Assembly: GCF_042214795.1 (NCBI RefSeq)
Contig: NZ_CP090177.1
Span: 310,001-374,000, forward strand
Source of the DNA: Arcobacter iocasae
Lineage (GTDB): Bacteria > Campylobacterota > Campylobacteria > Campylobacterales > Arcobacteraceae
DNA length: 64,000 nucleotides
Direction of reading: 5' to 3'
Part shown: positions 7,451 through 16,679 of the stretch, piece by piece
How positions within the stretch are numbered: the first letter of the stretch is position 1
Layout of the letters: each line of letters begins with the position of its first letter
Notes under the pieces: generated by a model
What the model was told of the DNA's origin: nothing
The model's database searches: none
What the model saw: the letters and a program-made list of their open reading frames with translations, nothing else
Position numbers and translations under genes: made by a program

Positions 7451-9955
7451 CTACTCACCAAAAAGAATATTCTCTTTTTGGTGAATCATTCTTGAAGTAA
7501 AAAAGCTAACAATCAAGATGGTCAAAATTGGTATAAAGAAAAAGTACAACAATAAAACATCTGGTCTAAAATCCCAATAAGACTCAAAAAGTATGTTACT
7601 TATAATATATGAACCAATACTTCCTAAAACGATTCCCAAAGAACTTGCGCAAAATGAGATTACCCCAAATTCTATTAAAAAAGAGTTTCTGATGGTTTTA
7701 TTTTTTACTCCAATCATTTTTAGTCTTAATATATTGTTTTTTTGTAAATTCATTTGATACTGAATAATAATAAAACTCATAAGAAGCCCAATAATTATGG
7801 AATAAAGACTCATATTATCAGTTATTTCTGTGACATTTTTTACAAGGTTTGAAAAAGTCTCAAATAAACTTTTTACATCAATAACAGTCAAACTCGGGAA
7901 AAGCTCAGTCAGCTTTATCAGCATAGCAGTTGCATCATAATTCCCTGAAGAAATAGTTGCTAGTATAGTTTTAGGAGCATCATCTAAAGCACCATCTTGC
8001 AAAATCAAAAAGAAGTTTGGTACAAATTCAGTCCACTTTACGGTTCTTATATTTACTACAACTGCTTTTAATTCAAGACCTAAGATATCAAAAACAAGAC
8101 GGTCACCTAATTTTATTGCTCTTCTATTTGCATATCTTTTTTCAACACTTACCTCTATTGGTTTAGAAAAATCTTTTGAGTTGTATACTCCACTAAAGTC
8201 TCGCCCTTCAACAATTTGTTCACTTTTTTTGAGCCCACTTCTATATGAAAGATTTACTGCCCTATTTTTAAGTTCATTTTTCTCTTTTTTTAGTTCTTCG
8301 CTTCCACTTTTTTTAGAATGATTTGTAAAATCCACATCATTTACTTTTATTATTCTCCCTCGAATCATGGGTGAAATATTTTCTAATCGTGCTCCCATAT
8401 TCTCAACTTGGGTTTTTATATCTTTTATTTGCTCCTCTTTTGCATCAATTACAAAAAACCTTGGTCTTTCATCAGCACTTTGGGTCAAAGCACTTGATAA
8501 AGATGAGCCAATCTGAGGAATAAGACTAAAAAAAGTCGTACACAAAAGTATTGCTGTAAACAAAGTCAGAGATGTCTTCTTTTGTCTAACAATATTTTTT
8601 AAAGCCAAGGATAAAGATAGATTTTCCAAATGCCCTGAAAAATCAAATTTTCTTAAAACTAAAGAGCCAATTGCAAAAAATAAGATGATAAGGATTAACA
8701 TTGCTAAAGCAAAAAGAATACCTACATTTTTAGCAGGCGTTACAAAATGAGATATTATTAATAAAACTGTAATAAAAGGAATAAAACTAATAATTATCTT
8801 AGAAAATGATTGCTTTGTTCTTTGAAGGAAAGGCAAAATCAATGGTAATCCTATACTTAAACTCAAAAGTATTAATACAAGTGATGATTTTAAGAAAAAG
8901 TAATAGTCCAATGAAAAATCAAAATTGAAATCCACAAGTTTTTTGATAATAGGACCTATAAACTGTGCAGACAGACTCATAAGTGAAAAAACAATAACAG
9001 TAGATATTGTAATCAATACAAAGAGGTGCAAAATATATGTAATACCTAAACTTTTTTTACTAAGTCCCAAGTCGCTTAAAATAGTAATGTCTTTTTGATG
9101 CTTTCTTAAAAAACCAGAATATAGATAAATAAGTCCAACTAAACCCAAAAAGAAAGAAACAAGTGAAACCAAAGACAAGAAATCTGTAACGAATGTCAAA
9201 ACACGAAGTAATCTGTCTTTTCCATCATTGGGAGAAAGAACTCTCAAGTTTTGATCGACACTTTTTTCTAACTGATTTTCAATTTTTTCTAATTTATCAT
9301 TGTCTAAATTTTCTTTAAAAACATAGTTTAATTTGTATCTAGCAGTAGAGCCAAACTGTAAGAGTTTGGTTTTTTTTAGTCCCTCTTCACTTATATAAAT
9401 CTTAGGCATAAAACCACTAAAGCTTACTGTTTTTAAGGAGTCTTCTTCAATGACTTTTTTTATAATAAAACTTTCTTGACCGATTTTTAAACTATCACCT
9501 TGTTTTAAACCAAGTAAATCTAAAACCTCCTGATAGACCCAAACTTCATTTGATTTTGGTTGGGCTTCTTCTTGTGGATAAGTAGATTTATCTTTAAAAA
9601 CCAATCCCCCATAATAAGGATAACCTTCATTTACCTTGACTACTTCCATTAGCCTAGCTCTTTTTTTAGAAGCTATCATACTAACAGTTGAAATACCTTC
9701 ATTAAAATCTTTTATTGCAGGAAGTTTGTTTTTGATGTCTTGTTTTTCTTGGTCACTTATAGGAAACCTTGAAGATACAACAAGGTCAGAACCTAATAAA
9801 ACCTTTGCTTTTGTATCTAGCGAGTGTTCTATACTTCCTTTAAAAAACTGTAAATATGAAAGTGAGGCAATAGCTAAACAAAAGTTTAATATAAATATCA
9901 AGCTAAAAGACTTTGAACGAGCCAAAGCCTTAAAAACAAGTTCTAATACTAACAT
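7451..9955 (-). CDS. YbbP-like ABC transporter permease (FtsX/MacB superfamily)
   Basis: An 834-residue permease with an N-terminal TM (about 15-35), a large extracytoplasmic MacB-PCD-like domain, a central block of helices (about 255-445), a second FtsX-type half (from about 460) and C-terminal helices. Length and the duplicated architecture match E. coli YbbP (about 800 residues). It overlaps the ATPase gene by 7 bp (ATGTTAG), so the two are coupled. Together with the tesA-like gene this repeats the ybbP-ybbA-tesA neighbourhood of gammaproteobacteria, which suggests a role in moving or extracting a lipid-linked or esterified substrate at the inner membrane. Confidence 0.88.
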   Translation of the reverse strand: MLVLELVFKALARSKSFSLIFILNFCLAIASLSYLQFFKGSIEHSLDTKAKVLLGSDLVVSSRFPISDQEKQDIKNKLPAIKDFNEGISTVSMIASKKRARLMEVVKVNEGYPYYGGLVFKDKSTYPQEEAQPKSNEVWVYQEVLDLLGLKQGDSLKIGQESFIIKKVIEEDSLKTVSFSGFMPKIYISEEGLKKTKLLQFGSTARYKLNYVFKENLDNDKLEKIENQLEKSVDQNLRVLSPNDGKDRLLRVLTFVTDFLSLVSLVSFFLGLVGLIYLYSGFLRKHQKDITILSDLGLSKKSLGITYILHLFVLITISTVIVFSLMSLSAQFIGPIIKKLVDFNFDFSLDYYFFLKSSLVLILLSLSIGLPLILPFLQRTKQSFSKIIISFIPFITVLLIISHFVTPAKNVGILFALAMLILIILFFAIGSLVLRKFDFSGHLENLSLSLALKNIVRQKKTSLTLFTAILLCTTFFSLIPQIGSSLSSALTQSADERPRFFVIDAKEEQIKDIKTQVENMGARLENISPMIRGRIIKVNDVDFTNHSKKSGSEELKKEKNELKNRAVNLSYRSGLKKSEQIVEGRDFSGVYNSKDFSKPIEVSVEKRYANRRAIKLGDRLVFDILGLELKAVVVNIRTVKWTEFVPNFFLILQDGALDDAPKTILATISSGNYDATAMLIKLTELFPSLTVIDVKSLFETFSNLVKNVTEITDNMSLYSIIIGLLMSFIIIQYQMNLQKNNILRLKMIGVKNKTIRNSFLIEFGVISFCASSLGIVLGSIGSYIISNILFESYWDFRPDVLLLYFFFIPILTILIVSFFTSRMIHQKENILFGE

Positions 9956-10611
9956 TGAGTTAAACTTCCAGAAACTAATTCATAAGTCTTTTCACAACGA
10001 GCAGCAACATCTTTTGAGTGAGTCACTAAAATCAAAGTCATATTGTTCTTTTTTATTAGTTCAAAAAGTATATCCATAACTGCATTGCCAGTCTCATCAT
10101 CTAAATTTCCACTTGGTTCATCTGCTAAGATTATCTTAGGATTATGAATAAGTGCCCTTGCAATAGCAACCCGCTGTTTTTCACCACCACTTAGTTGTGA
10201 AGGAAGATGATCTAGTCTATGAGAAAGCCCTACACTTTTTAATAGTTCTATTGCTTTTTCTTTTGGCTTTGCAATATTACAAACTTTTGCAGGAAGCATC
10301 ACATTTTCAAGGGCATTTAAATAAGAGACTAAATGAAAGTTTTGGAAAATAAACCCTATATTTGTAGCTCTAAAATCATTTAATTCACTCTCTTGTAAAT
10401 CTTTATAAGAAGTAGAGTTTAAAGAAATATCACCAGAATTTGGTTTGATAATCCCTGAGATAAGAGAAAGTAGTGTTGATTTACCACTTCCTGATTTTCC
10501 CATGATAGCTACTCTTTCCCCCTCTTCTAAGTGAAAGTTTAGATTTTCAAATATCTCAATATTTTGTGAGCCTTGAAGATATGATTTTTTCAGTGTTCTT
10601 AATTCTAACAT
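9949..10611 (-). CDS. YbbA-like ABC transporter ATP-binding protein
   Basis: 220 residues, LolD/MacB-class ATPase. Walker A GKSGSGKST is at 38-46. The signature LSGGEKQRVAIARAL, Walker B IILADEPSGNLD and the switch histidine (VTHS) are all present, so it should be active. Its start overlaps the tesA-like stop by one base (10611), and its 3' end overlaps the permease start by 7 bp. It should power the permease at 7451-9955. Confidence 0.92.
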   Translation of the reverse strand: MLELRTLKKSYLQGSQNIEIFENLNFHLEEGERVAIMGKSGSGKSTLLSLISGIIKPNSGDISLNSTSYKDLQESELNDFRATNIGFIFQNFHLVSYLNALENVMLPAKVCNIAKPKEKAIELLKSVGLSHRLDHLPSQLSGGEKQRVAIARALIHNPKIILADEPSGNLDDETGNAVMDILFELIKKNNMTLILVTHSKDVAARCEKTYELVSGSLTQC

Positions 10612-11213
10612 TAGAGGTCTTCCTTTATAAATTCAAAAACTTTTTTTGCAATATATTTATGACCTTCAACATTTGGATGAATGCCATCTCTTTGATTAAA
10701 CTCTTTTTTTCCAGCAATCCCCTCTAATAAAAAGGGCATACTTCTTAACTTGTATTTAGCTTTTATTTGCTGATACATTTTTTCAAAACGCTGTGTATAT
10801 TCAGGTCCATAATTAGGAGGCATAAGCATTCCTGCTAGTAGAACTTTTGCCTTTGATTTTTGGGCATAGTTGATTATTTCTTCAAGATTTTTCTGACTTT
10901 GTTTGAGGTTTAAACCTCGAAGACCATCATTAGCACCAAGAGCTAATAATATAAGATATGGCTTCTTTTTCATATACCATTTAAGACGCGAGAGCCCATC
11001 ACTTGTAGTAGAACCACTAACTCCCCCATTTATAACTGTAATATCTTTTTTGAGTTTAGAGTGAATCATATTCTCAACAAGACTAGGAAAAGCATCTTCT
11101 TTATTGACACCAAGCCCTTCTGTTAAAGAATCTCCCAAAAAAAGAATCGTATCGTCTTTAGCATTGACAATCTGAAGAGTGATTAAAAATAAGATTAGTA
11201 TAATTTTTTTCAT
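10611..11213 (-). CDS. TesA-like GDSL esterase / lysophospholipase
   Basis: 200 residues with a signal peptide (about 1-18, ending VNA-K), so periplasmic. The SGNH-hydrolase blocks are all visible: nucleophile S29 in GDSLTEGLG, Gly in block II, GAND in block III, and D176-H179 in DGIHPN. TesA-type enzymes hydrolyse thioesters, aryl esters and lysophospholipids. It is the first gene of the tesA-ybbA-ybbP-like operon. In E. coli tesA is divergent from ybbAP; here all three are co-transcribed, which strengthens the idea that the esterase and the exporter act on the same substrate. Confidence 0.9.
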   Translation of the reverse strand: MKKIILILFLITLQIVNAKDDTILFLGDSLTEGLGVNKEDAFPSLVENMIHSKLKKDITVINGGVSGSTTSDGLSRLKWYMKKKPYLILLALGANDGLRGLNLKQSQKNLEEIINYAQKSKAKVLLAGMLMPPNYGPEYTQRFEKMYQQIKAKYKLRSMPFLLEGIAGKKEFNQRDGIHPNVEGHKYIAKKVFEFIKEDL

Positions 11214-11336
11214 AGGTAATACTATCTAAAATCAAAAACTTTTTTATTAAAAGGAAGTAGATTGGGTAAAAATTAACATAATTTTAAGACTCAGATTAAC
11301 TAAACTGCTAGCAAAATTTTTAATTATTATAAATAT

Positions 11337-11361
11337 AAAATATTACAAGTTGTAATATTTT
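11337..11361. promoter_or_regulatory. 25-bp perfect palindrome, candidate operator
   Basis: A perfect 12-bp inverted repeat (AAAATATTACAA, one G, then TTGTAATATTTT) in the region between the divergent tesA-like operon (start 11213) and the gene at 11421. The core TTACAAgTTGTAA has dyad symmetry like a dimeric repressor or activator site. The one-base centre makes an RNA hairpin unlikely. The protein that binds it is unknown. Confidence 0.45.
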
Positions 11362-11420
11362 TAAATATTACCATTTTTTACTGATACAATAACACCAATA
11401 AAGATAGATAAGGACAAAAA

Positions 11421-11750
11421 ATGGATGGCAAAATGATAGTAACCTATAAAATACTGTGTAAAAATGACTTCAACTTAGAACTCACCCTAGAAAAACTATT
11501 TGAAAATGACAAAGTAGCCAAAATGATAAAAAGTGAATTTGCAAAAGGGATTAGAAATATTGATATTATTACAAAAGAAAGTGATACAAAAATAAAACTA
11601 GAAACTCAAAAAGAACTCTATCAATTTGAAGTAAATAAAAATGATTTTGCAGATTTAATATCACTTGCAGAAGAGGATGCAAAGACAAGAAAACTTACAA
11701 AAAAAGATTGTGCAGACATAGAACTTGTGAATATAGAAACTATAGATTAA
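11421..11750 (+). CDS. Hypothetical protein
   Basis: A 109-residue charged, soluble protein (MDGKMIVTYKILCKNDFNLE...) that I do not recognise. A ribosome site (AAGGAC) lies shortly before the ATG. Its last codons overlap the convergent gene at 11747 by 4 bp. The last 40 bp of the gene recur, with two mismatches, at 14615-14654, just past selO, where the rest of the gene is missing. That points to an old duplication or rearrangement around this locus. Confidence 0.65.
   Translation: MDGKMIVTYKILCKNDFNLELTLEKLFENDKVAKMIKSEFAKGIRNIDIITKESDTKIKLETQKELYQFEVNKNDFADLISLAEEDAKTRKLTKKDCADIELVNIETID
11711..11750 (+). repeat. 40-bp repeat, copy A (gene 3' end)
   Basis: The 3' end of the hypothetical gene at 11421. 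It is 38/40 identical to 14615-14654, in the same orientation. The differences are one G/A and one C/A. Confidence 0.85.
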
Positions 11751-12208
11751 TCTTTATTTTTACTAATAAACTCTTCTAAAGCAGAACTTTTTATAGGTAT
11801 TTTTTTTGTAAATTTAACAATGTCTTCATCAATAGGCATACCGCCTATTTTGCTTTGCATCAAATCTATATATAAAGAGTCGTCTTTTAGAGAAAATCGT
11901 GCATAATTATAATAAACAGAAGACTCTTTGTCTATTTCATCAAACTTTATTGTTTCAACTCGCAAAGAAGTATAATCAAGCTTTCCCTTTCCCTCTACTT
12001 GTGTAAAGATAAAATATGGGAATATATTTGGATTTAGGTTCTTTTCACTTATATTTAACTCAGATTGTTTAGTAAACATATCATTTACAATCTTTTCAAA
12101 ATAAGCTGGATGAATTCTCCCTACCCCTTTTAATACTTCACTATTAATAAACTCATATATCAAAGCTGAGTTCTCTTTTATAAAATCTTTTAATTTATTT
12201 ACTTGCAT
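11747..12208 (-). CDS. Hypothetical protein
   Basis: A 153-residue soluble protein of unknown family. The N-terminal half is helical (KLKDFIKENSALIYEFINSEV, then an ...RIHPAYFEKIVNDMF segment); the rest looks mixed alpha/beta. No signal peptide or membrane segment is present. It is convergent with the gene at 11421 and shares 4 bp with it. No neighbour suggests a role. Confidence 0.65.
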   Translation of the reverse strand: MQVNKLKDFIKENSALIYEFINSEVLKGVGRIHPAYFEKIVNDMFTKQSELNISEKNLNPNIFPYFIFTQVEGKGKLDYTSLRVETIKFDEIDKESSVYYNYARFSLKDDSLYIDLMQSKIGGMPIDEDIVKFTKKIPIKSSALEEFISKNKD

Positions 12209-12306
12209 ATACTCTTCCTATAAAATAATAACTTCGTCATAATAATTAATTGCAACTTACAGTAAAGTAAGTACTCTAAAGAAATAGAATCAAACTTTTA
12301 GTAATA

Positions 12307-12705
12307 TTAATTTAAATTATCACCAAAATTAGCAAAAGCACTTTCAACATTTGGAATGTTTTTATAAGAAGTCTTTGATAGTCTTACTTTTTTAGTTTTG
12401 AGATCACATACTGCAATTTTAAAATTAGCGCCCATAAATGGCTCTACAACACAAATGATTTTATCTTCAACCTGTCGTGTAGCATAAATAGTGCCTTGAA
12501 GGTTAGTAAAATAATATTGAGGATAACTTAATGGTGTTATTTCAACAATATCAATGGCTTCTGTATTTTCAAGAGTTTTTAAAATAATCATAGCATCTTC
12601 ATAACTCTCAAAATGAATACACCAATCATCAAATCTTTTATTAAAATGTTCTAAATCTTCATCTAGAAATCCACCAGCTAAAGATTGTAAAGCAAAAATA
12701 GACAC
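12307..12705 (-). CDS. Hypothetical protein
   Basis: A 132-residue soluble protein without a recognisable family. The central part reads as beta-strand rich (TPLSYPQYYFTNLQ, then KIICVVEPFMGANF). It lies alone between another hypothetical gene and selO. Start: the only upstream ATG in frame, with a ribosome site (GAAGGTG) eight bases before. Confidence 0.6.
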   Translation of the reverse strand: MSIFALQSLAGGFLDEDLEHFNKRFDDWCIHFESYEDAMIILKTLENTEAIDIVEITPLSYPQYYFTNLQGTIYATRQVEDKIICVVEPFMGANFKIAVCDLKTKKVRLSKTSYKNIPNVESAFANFGDNLN

Positions 12706-12891
12706 AAAATCACCTTCAAATATATATTGTTTAATGTTGATTTTAACATATGTTTTTTATAAAAGAGGATAAAAATCATGCTCAAATTTACTTTTGACTT
12801 AATAAAATTTTTTAAATCTTATTATTGCCATGTATTTCAATTACTTATGTTAAAACTATTAATAAATAAAAATTAATGGATAAATATAAAT

Positions 12892-14580
12892 ATGAAAAAA
12901 ATAGATACATTTGATGAACTTACCAAATTGAGTGATTACTCTTTTTTAGAGAATCTTAATTGTGATCCTGATACCAAATTCAATGCAGATAATAAAACAC
13001 CAAGAGAAGTTTTTAGTGGACACTATGTACCTGTAGAGCCCACTGCTTTAAAAGAGCCTATATATATTTCTCACAGTGTTAATTTTTGTGAAGAATTAGG
13101 CTTTACAAAAAACTTAATAAAAGCAGAAGACTTTATCAAAATGTTTTCTGGTGATATCTCTAATGTACCAAAACCTATGAAAAATATAGGCTGGGCAACT
13201 GGATATGCCCTATCTATTTATGGTACAGAATATTATGCACAATGCCCTTTTCAAACTGGAAATGGATATGGGGATGGTAGAGCTATTTCAATTCTTGAAG
13301 CTGTGATAAACGGTAAAAGATGGGAATTTCAACTAAAAGGTGCAGGAAGAACACCATACTGTAGAGGTGCTGATGGTCGGGCAGTTTTAAGATCAAGTGT
13401 CCGTGAGTTTTTAGCTCAAGAGCATATGCACTCTTTAGGTATTCCCACATCAAGGTCTTTGACTCTTTTTACCTCTAAAAAAGAGCAAGTAACAAGACCA
13501 TGGTTTAATAATAACTCTTACTCAAAAGACCCTGAGCGTATGATTGAAGAAGATGTGGCTGTCACTACAAGAGTAGCACCTTCATTTATTCGTGTGGGAC
13601 AACTTGAACTTTTTGGAAGACGAGCTAGAAAAAATGAACACCCAAAAGCATATGAAGAGTTAGAGAAAATAGTCTTACATCTAATTGACAGAGAGTATAG
13701 TGATTTAATCAACAAAAATTTAAATTTAGAAGAAAAAATCATTTTACTAGCAAAGCAGTTTCAAGACCGTCTTACATCTTTAGTAGCTAACTGGATACGA
13801 GTAGGCTATAGTCAAGGTAACTTCAACAGTGATAACTGTGCAGCAGGAGGTTTTACACTTGACTATGGACCATTTGGATTTATTGATATGTTTGACCCAA
13901 AATATCAACCTTGGACAGGTGGAGGATTGCATTTCTCATTTTTCAATCAACCCCAAGCCGCCTATAAAAATTTTCAATCATTTTGTAGTGCTTTAAAACC
14001 ATTACTTAGTTCAGCCCCTGATACTTTGCAAGAACTTGAAAAAATTGAAAATAGTTTTCCTTTAGCTATGCAAGAAAAAATAGATAATATGTGGGCGAAT
14101 AAACTAGGAATTAATAAATTTGACTTGGAATTATTTACTGAACTTATTGATCTTATGTTAGAGACTAAAGTTGACTACACTATATTTTTTAGGGAACTTT
14201 CAAATATACCTGATAATGTTAAGGCACTTACAAAAAGTTTTTATAGTAATACTTTTGAAAATGAAGATATTAAATCAAGATGGAACAATTGGTTAGAAAA
14301 ATGGAAATCACATCTAGATATAAGCTCAAAAGAGTCTATAGAAAAGCTTTCAAAGCAAATGAAACTAACTAATCCAAAATATACTTTAAGAGAGTGGTAT
14401 CTAGTTTTAGCATATCAAGATGCAGAAAATGGAAATTATGATCTAATACAAGAGTTACAAGGGATAATGACAAATCCATATGCTGAACAAACTAGTGAAA
14501 TAGAAGAAAAATATTATACAAAAAAACCTTTAGATTTTTTTGGAATAGCTGGGATATCTCATGTTAGTTGCTCTTCATAG
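12892..14580 (+). CDS. selO: SelO/YdiU family protein adenylyltransferase (AMPylator)
   Basis: 562 residues, a pseudokinase-fold enzyme that transfers AMP from ATP to protein Ser/Thr/Tyr residues. Family landmarks include the QLKGAGRTPYCRGADGRAVL segment, the SVREFLAQE helix, SDNCAAGGFTLDYGPFG with the metal-binding Asn/Asp, and a C-terminal VSCSS as in E. coli YdiU. In eukaryotic SelO a selenocysteine stands near this end; here it is Cys. E. coli SelO acts in redox stress and S-glutathionylation. It is a single gene; only a rhodanese pseudogene follows. Confidence 0.93.
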   Translation: MKKIDTFDELTKLSDYSFLENLNCDPDTKFNADNKTPREVFSGHYVPVEPTALKEPIYISHSVNFCEELGFTKNLIKAEDFIKMFSGDISNVPKPMKNIGWATGYALSIYGTEYYAQCPFQTGNGYGDGRAISILEAVINGKRWEFQLKGAGRTPYCRGADGRAVLRSSVREFLAQEHMHSLGIPTSRSLTLFTSKKEQVTRPWFNNNSYSKDPERMIEEDVAVTTRVAPSFIRVGQLELFGRRARKNEHPKAYEELEKIVLHLIDREYSDLINKNLNLEEKIILLAKQFQDRLTSLVANWIRVGYSQGNFNSDNCAAGGFTLDYGPFGFIDMFDPKYQPWTGGGLHFSFFNQPQAAYKNFQSFCSALKPLLSSAPDTLQELEKIENSFPLAMQEKIDNMWANKLGINKFDLELFTELIDLMLETKVDYTIFFRELSNIPDNVKALTKSFYSNTFENEDIKSRWNNWLEKWKSHLDISSKESIEKLSKQMKLTNPKYTLREWYLVLAYQDAENGNYDLIQELQGIMTNPYAEQTSEIEEKYYTKKPLDFFGIAGISHVSCSS

Positions 14581-14614
14581 ATAAATATTAACTTTCTGAT
14601 TTATAAATGTACAA

Positions 14615-14654
14615 TGCAGACATAGAACTTATGAATATAGAAAATATAGATTAA
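14615..14654 (+). repeat. 40-bp repeat, copy B (orphan gene tail)
   Basis: 38/40 identical to the end of the gene at 11421-11750 (copy A at 11711-11750), including the stop codon. It has no coding context of its own and begins 35 bp after the selO stop. Confidence 0.8.
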
Positions 14655-14700
14655 ACTATTTAAAGCTATTATTTGGTAATTAAGATAAAGGTTATAGACT

Positions 14701-15099
14701 ATGAGAATATTTCTAGCATTGGTATTTTTAGCTATTTTTGCATTTGGAGATTTTAAAGGAATTACTCCTAAAATGCTTCAAAATAAAATTGATAAAAATA
14801 TTATACTTATTGATATCAGAACTCCTCCTGAATGGGAAGAACTATGAATTGTGCCAACAAGTAAGAAAATCATGTTCTTTGATGAAAAGGGAAAGTATGA
14901 TGTTCAAAGTTGGCTTAATGAATTTTCAAAATATGTAAAAGATAAAAATCAACCTTTTGTTCTAATATGTAGGTCTGGAAATAGAACAAGTTTAGTTGGT
15001 GAATTTTTATCTAAACAAATGGGATATAAAAATGTCTTTCATTTAGAGCATGGTATTAAATCATGGATAAAAGAAAATAGAAAAATAGAAAAAAATTAA
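14701..15099 (+). pseudogene. Rhodanese-domain protein interrupted by an in-frame TGA
   Basis: Reading from the ATG at 14701 gives a signal peptide (MRIFLALVFLAIFAFG) and a rhodanese domain (IILIDIRTPPEWEEL). Codon 49 (14845-14847) is then TGA. The same frame continues as IVPTSKKIMFFDEKGKYDV... to the catalytic loop CRSGNRT and stops at 15097-15099, 132 codons in all. Family members usually have Gly where the TGA stands (TGIVP), so one G-to-T change would explain it. A GTG at 14851 could start the second half, but that would lack the signal peptide and first strand. A sequencing error or readthrough is also possible. Confidence 0.75.
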
Positions 15100-15139
15100 A
15101 ATACTAATAAATTACATATAATTTGAGGAGATTTGCTTT

Positions 15140-16006
15140 TTGAAAGATATAAAAGTCCAAGGGATGATTCTTGCTGCATTAGGAGTATTTATCGTAAGTT
15201 TTGATGCGCTTTTAGTAAGACTTGCTAATGTGGATGCATCTGTTATTTCCTTTTATAGAGGTCTTTTTATGGGAATAAGTATGCTGATCCTTTGGAGACG
15301 AAGTAGCAGTAAATCTTGGCTTCCTGTCAATAAAATAGAGTTTATGAATTTTTCTTTTTTGGTCATACTCTCTGCTTTGGGAACTTGTCTTTTTGTCTTT
15401 TCTGTAAAATATACAGCTGCTGCAAATACCGTCGTACTTTTAGCGACTTCCTCTTTCTTTGCAGCCATATTTAGTTATCTATTACTAAAAGAGAAAATCA
15501 AAAAGCAAACAGTTATTGCAATAGTAGTCTCTTTTGTAGGTGTATTTATTGTCTTTGGAAACTCCTTTACATTTACAGGAAACTACATAGGAGACCTGCT
15601 TGGTGTAGCTTTGGCTATAACTATGGGTATGGAGCTTACTTTATTTAGAAAGTATGGACACTTTCCTACAATGCTCGTCATCTCTCTTAGTGGTTTTCTT
15701 GTTGCAACTGTTATGTTTGCTTTTAGTGATAAGCTTTTAGATATCTCTTTAGAATCACTATTTTGGTTAAGCATTATGGGTTTTATTCAAATTCCATTAG
15801 CCATGTATTTTATTTTTATCTCAACAAAATATATAACATCTGCAGAAGTAAGTCTTTTCACTACCATAGAAACAACAATGGCACCAATCTGGTTATGGCT
15901 TTTTCTTAGTGAAATTCCACCAAAAATGACAATTATAGGCGGTGCCTTAGTAATATTTGCCATATTTATAAATGCACTGCCAAGTATAATTAAAAAAAGA
16001 AAATAA
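15140..16006 (+). CDS. EamA/DMT-family transporter
   Basis: 288 residues with ten predicted membrane helices in two EamA repeats (first about 8-140, second about 150-282). This is the drug/metabolite transporter pattern of the RhaT/YdcZ/EamA type. The typical Glu in the second half (SLFTTIETTMAPIWLWLFL) is visible. The start is a TTG nine bases after a GAGGAG ribosome site; the first ATG is seven codons further and has no good site. The substrate is not predictable. Confidence 0.85.
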   Translation: MKDIKVQGMILAALGVFIVSFDALLVRLANVDASVISFYRGLFMGISMLILWRRSSSKSWLPVNKIEFMNFSFLVILSALGTCLFVFSVKYTAAANTVVLLATSSFFAAIFSYLLLKEKIKKQTVIAIVVSFVGVFIVFGNSFTFTGNYIGDLLGVALAITMGMELTLFRKYGHFPTMLVISLSGFLVATVMFAFSDKLLDISLESLFWLSIMGFIQIPLAMYFIFISTKYITSAEVSLFTTIETTMAPIWLWLFLSEIPPKMTIIGGALVIFAIFINALPSIIKKRK

Positions 16007-16115
16007 AACTCATTTTAAGCATATTTTCTCTTCATTTATTTTCTCATTAGTATTTAAAATAATTAGATATACTGTTGCAAAACTTTGATAATAAGGAATA
16101 AAATGAGAAAATATA

Positions 16116-16607
16116 ATGTCTAGTGAAATGATAATTAGTTCCTTATCTCAAGTGTGGCACTTAATACCTATAGTGATTTTTATTTTTGTTTTTAAAAAAT
16201 TCATGGATAATAAAGGCAAAAAATACAAAATAAATATAAATGAAGAGTATGAAAAAAAAGGTCAAAGCTTAGAGTTCCGTACAATAGAAAAATACGAAAA
16301 ACTAGCATATAAAGTAATCTATGATGAAACAAAAGATAATAAAAAAGAACAAGGAATAGATATAGTTTGTAATAATAACAATCAAACATTCCTAATAAAA
16401 TGTAATAACAACTCCAAATCAAAATCAATCACAGCAGAAGATATAAAAGTATTTTATAAAAATGCAATGGAATATGTCAAAACAAATAATCTAGAAGAAA
16501 AAAATGTGAAATTTAGATATGTAATACACTATGAGGATGCATTAGATAAGTCTGCAAGGAACATACTAAAAGATGATAGTTACAATTGTAAGTATGTGAT
16601 TATTTAA
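16116..16607 (+). CDS. Membrane-anchored Mrr-like (PD-(D/E)XK) nuclease-family protein
   Basis: 163 residues: one N-terminal membrane helix (about 12-30), then an Mrr_cat-like domain. The pattern FRTIEKYEKLAYKVIYDE, then GIDIV and FLIKC, matches the E...GxD...(Q/E)xK core of this nuclease family. The usual Gln of QCK is Ile-Lys-Cys here, so catalytic competence is uncertain. Membrane-tethered Mrr-like proteins are known accessory nucleases. The AAGGA upstream is 18 bases from this ATG but 5 bases from an out-of-frame ATG at 16103 that opens a 6-codon reading frame overlapping this start. It begins an accessory stretch. Confidence 0.65.
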   Translation: MSSEMIISSLSQVWHLIPIVIFIFVFKKFMDNKGKKYKININEEYEKKGQSLEFRTIEKYEKLAYKVIYDETKDNKKEQGIDIVCNNNNQTFLIKCNNNSKSKSITAEDIKVFYKNAMEYVKTNNLEEKNVKFRYVIHYEDALDKSARNILKDDSYNCKYVII

Positions 16608-16679
16608 AAAAAGACTCTTACAGTTATTTTTACACTCTCTATTAAACGCTAGTTCGAGAAAAATTCTGGTGACAAATAT

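Noticed and set aside
7457..7485. Inverted repeat CACCAAAAAGA...TCTTTTTGGTG as a terminator
   Set aside because: It lies within the last codons of the ybbP-like gene and has no T-run on either strand after it.
14845..14847. TGA in the rhodanese gene as selenocysteine
   Set aside because: The position normally holds Gly, not a catalytic Cys, and no stem-loop like a SECIS element is evident just after the codon. A point mutation is simpler.
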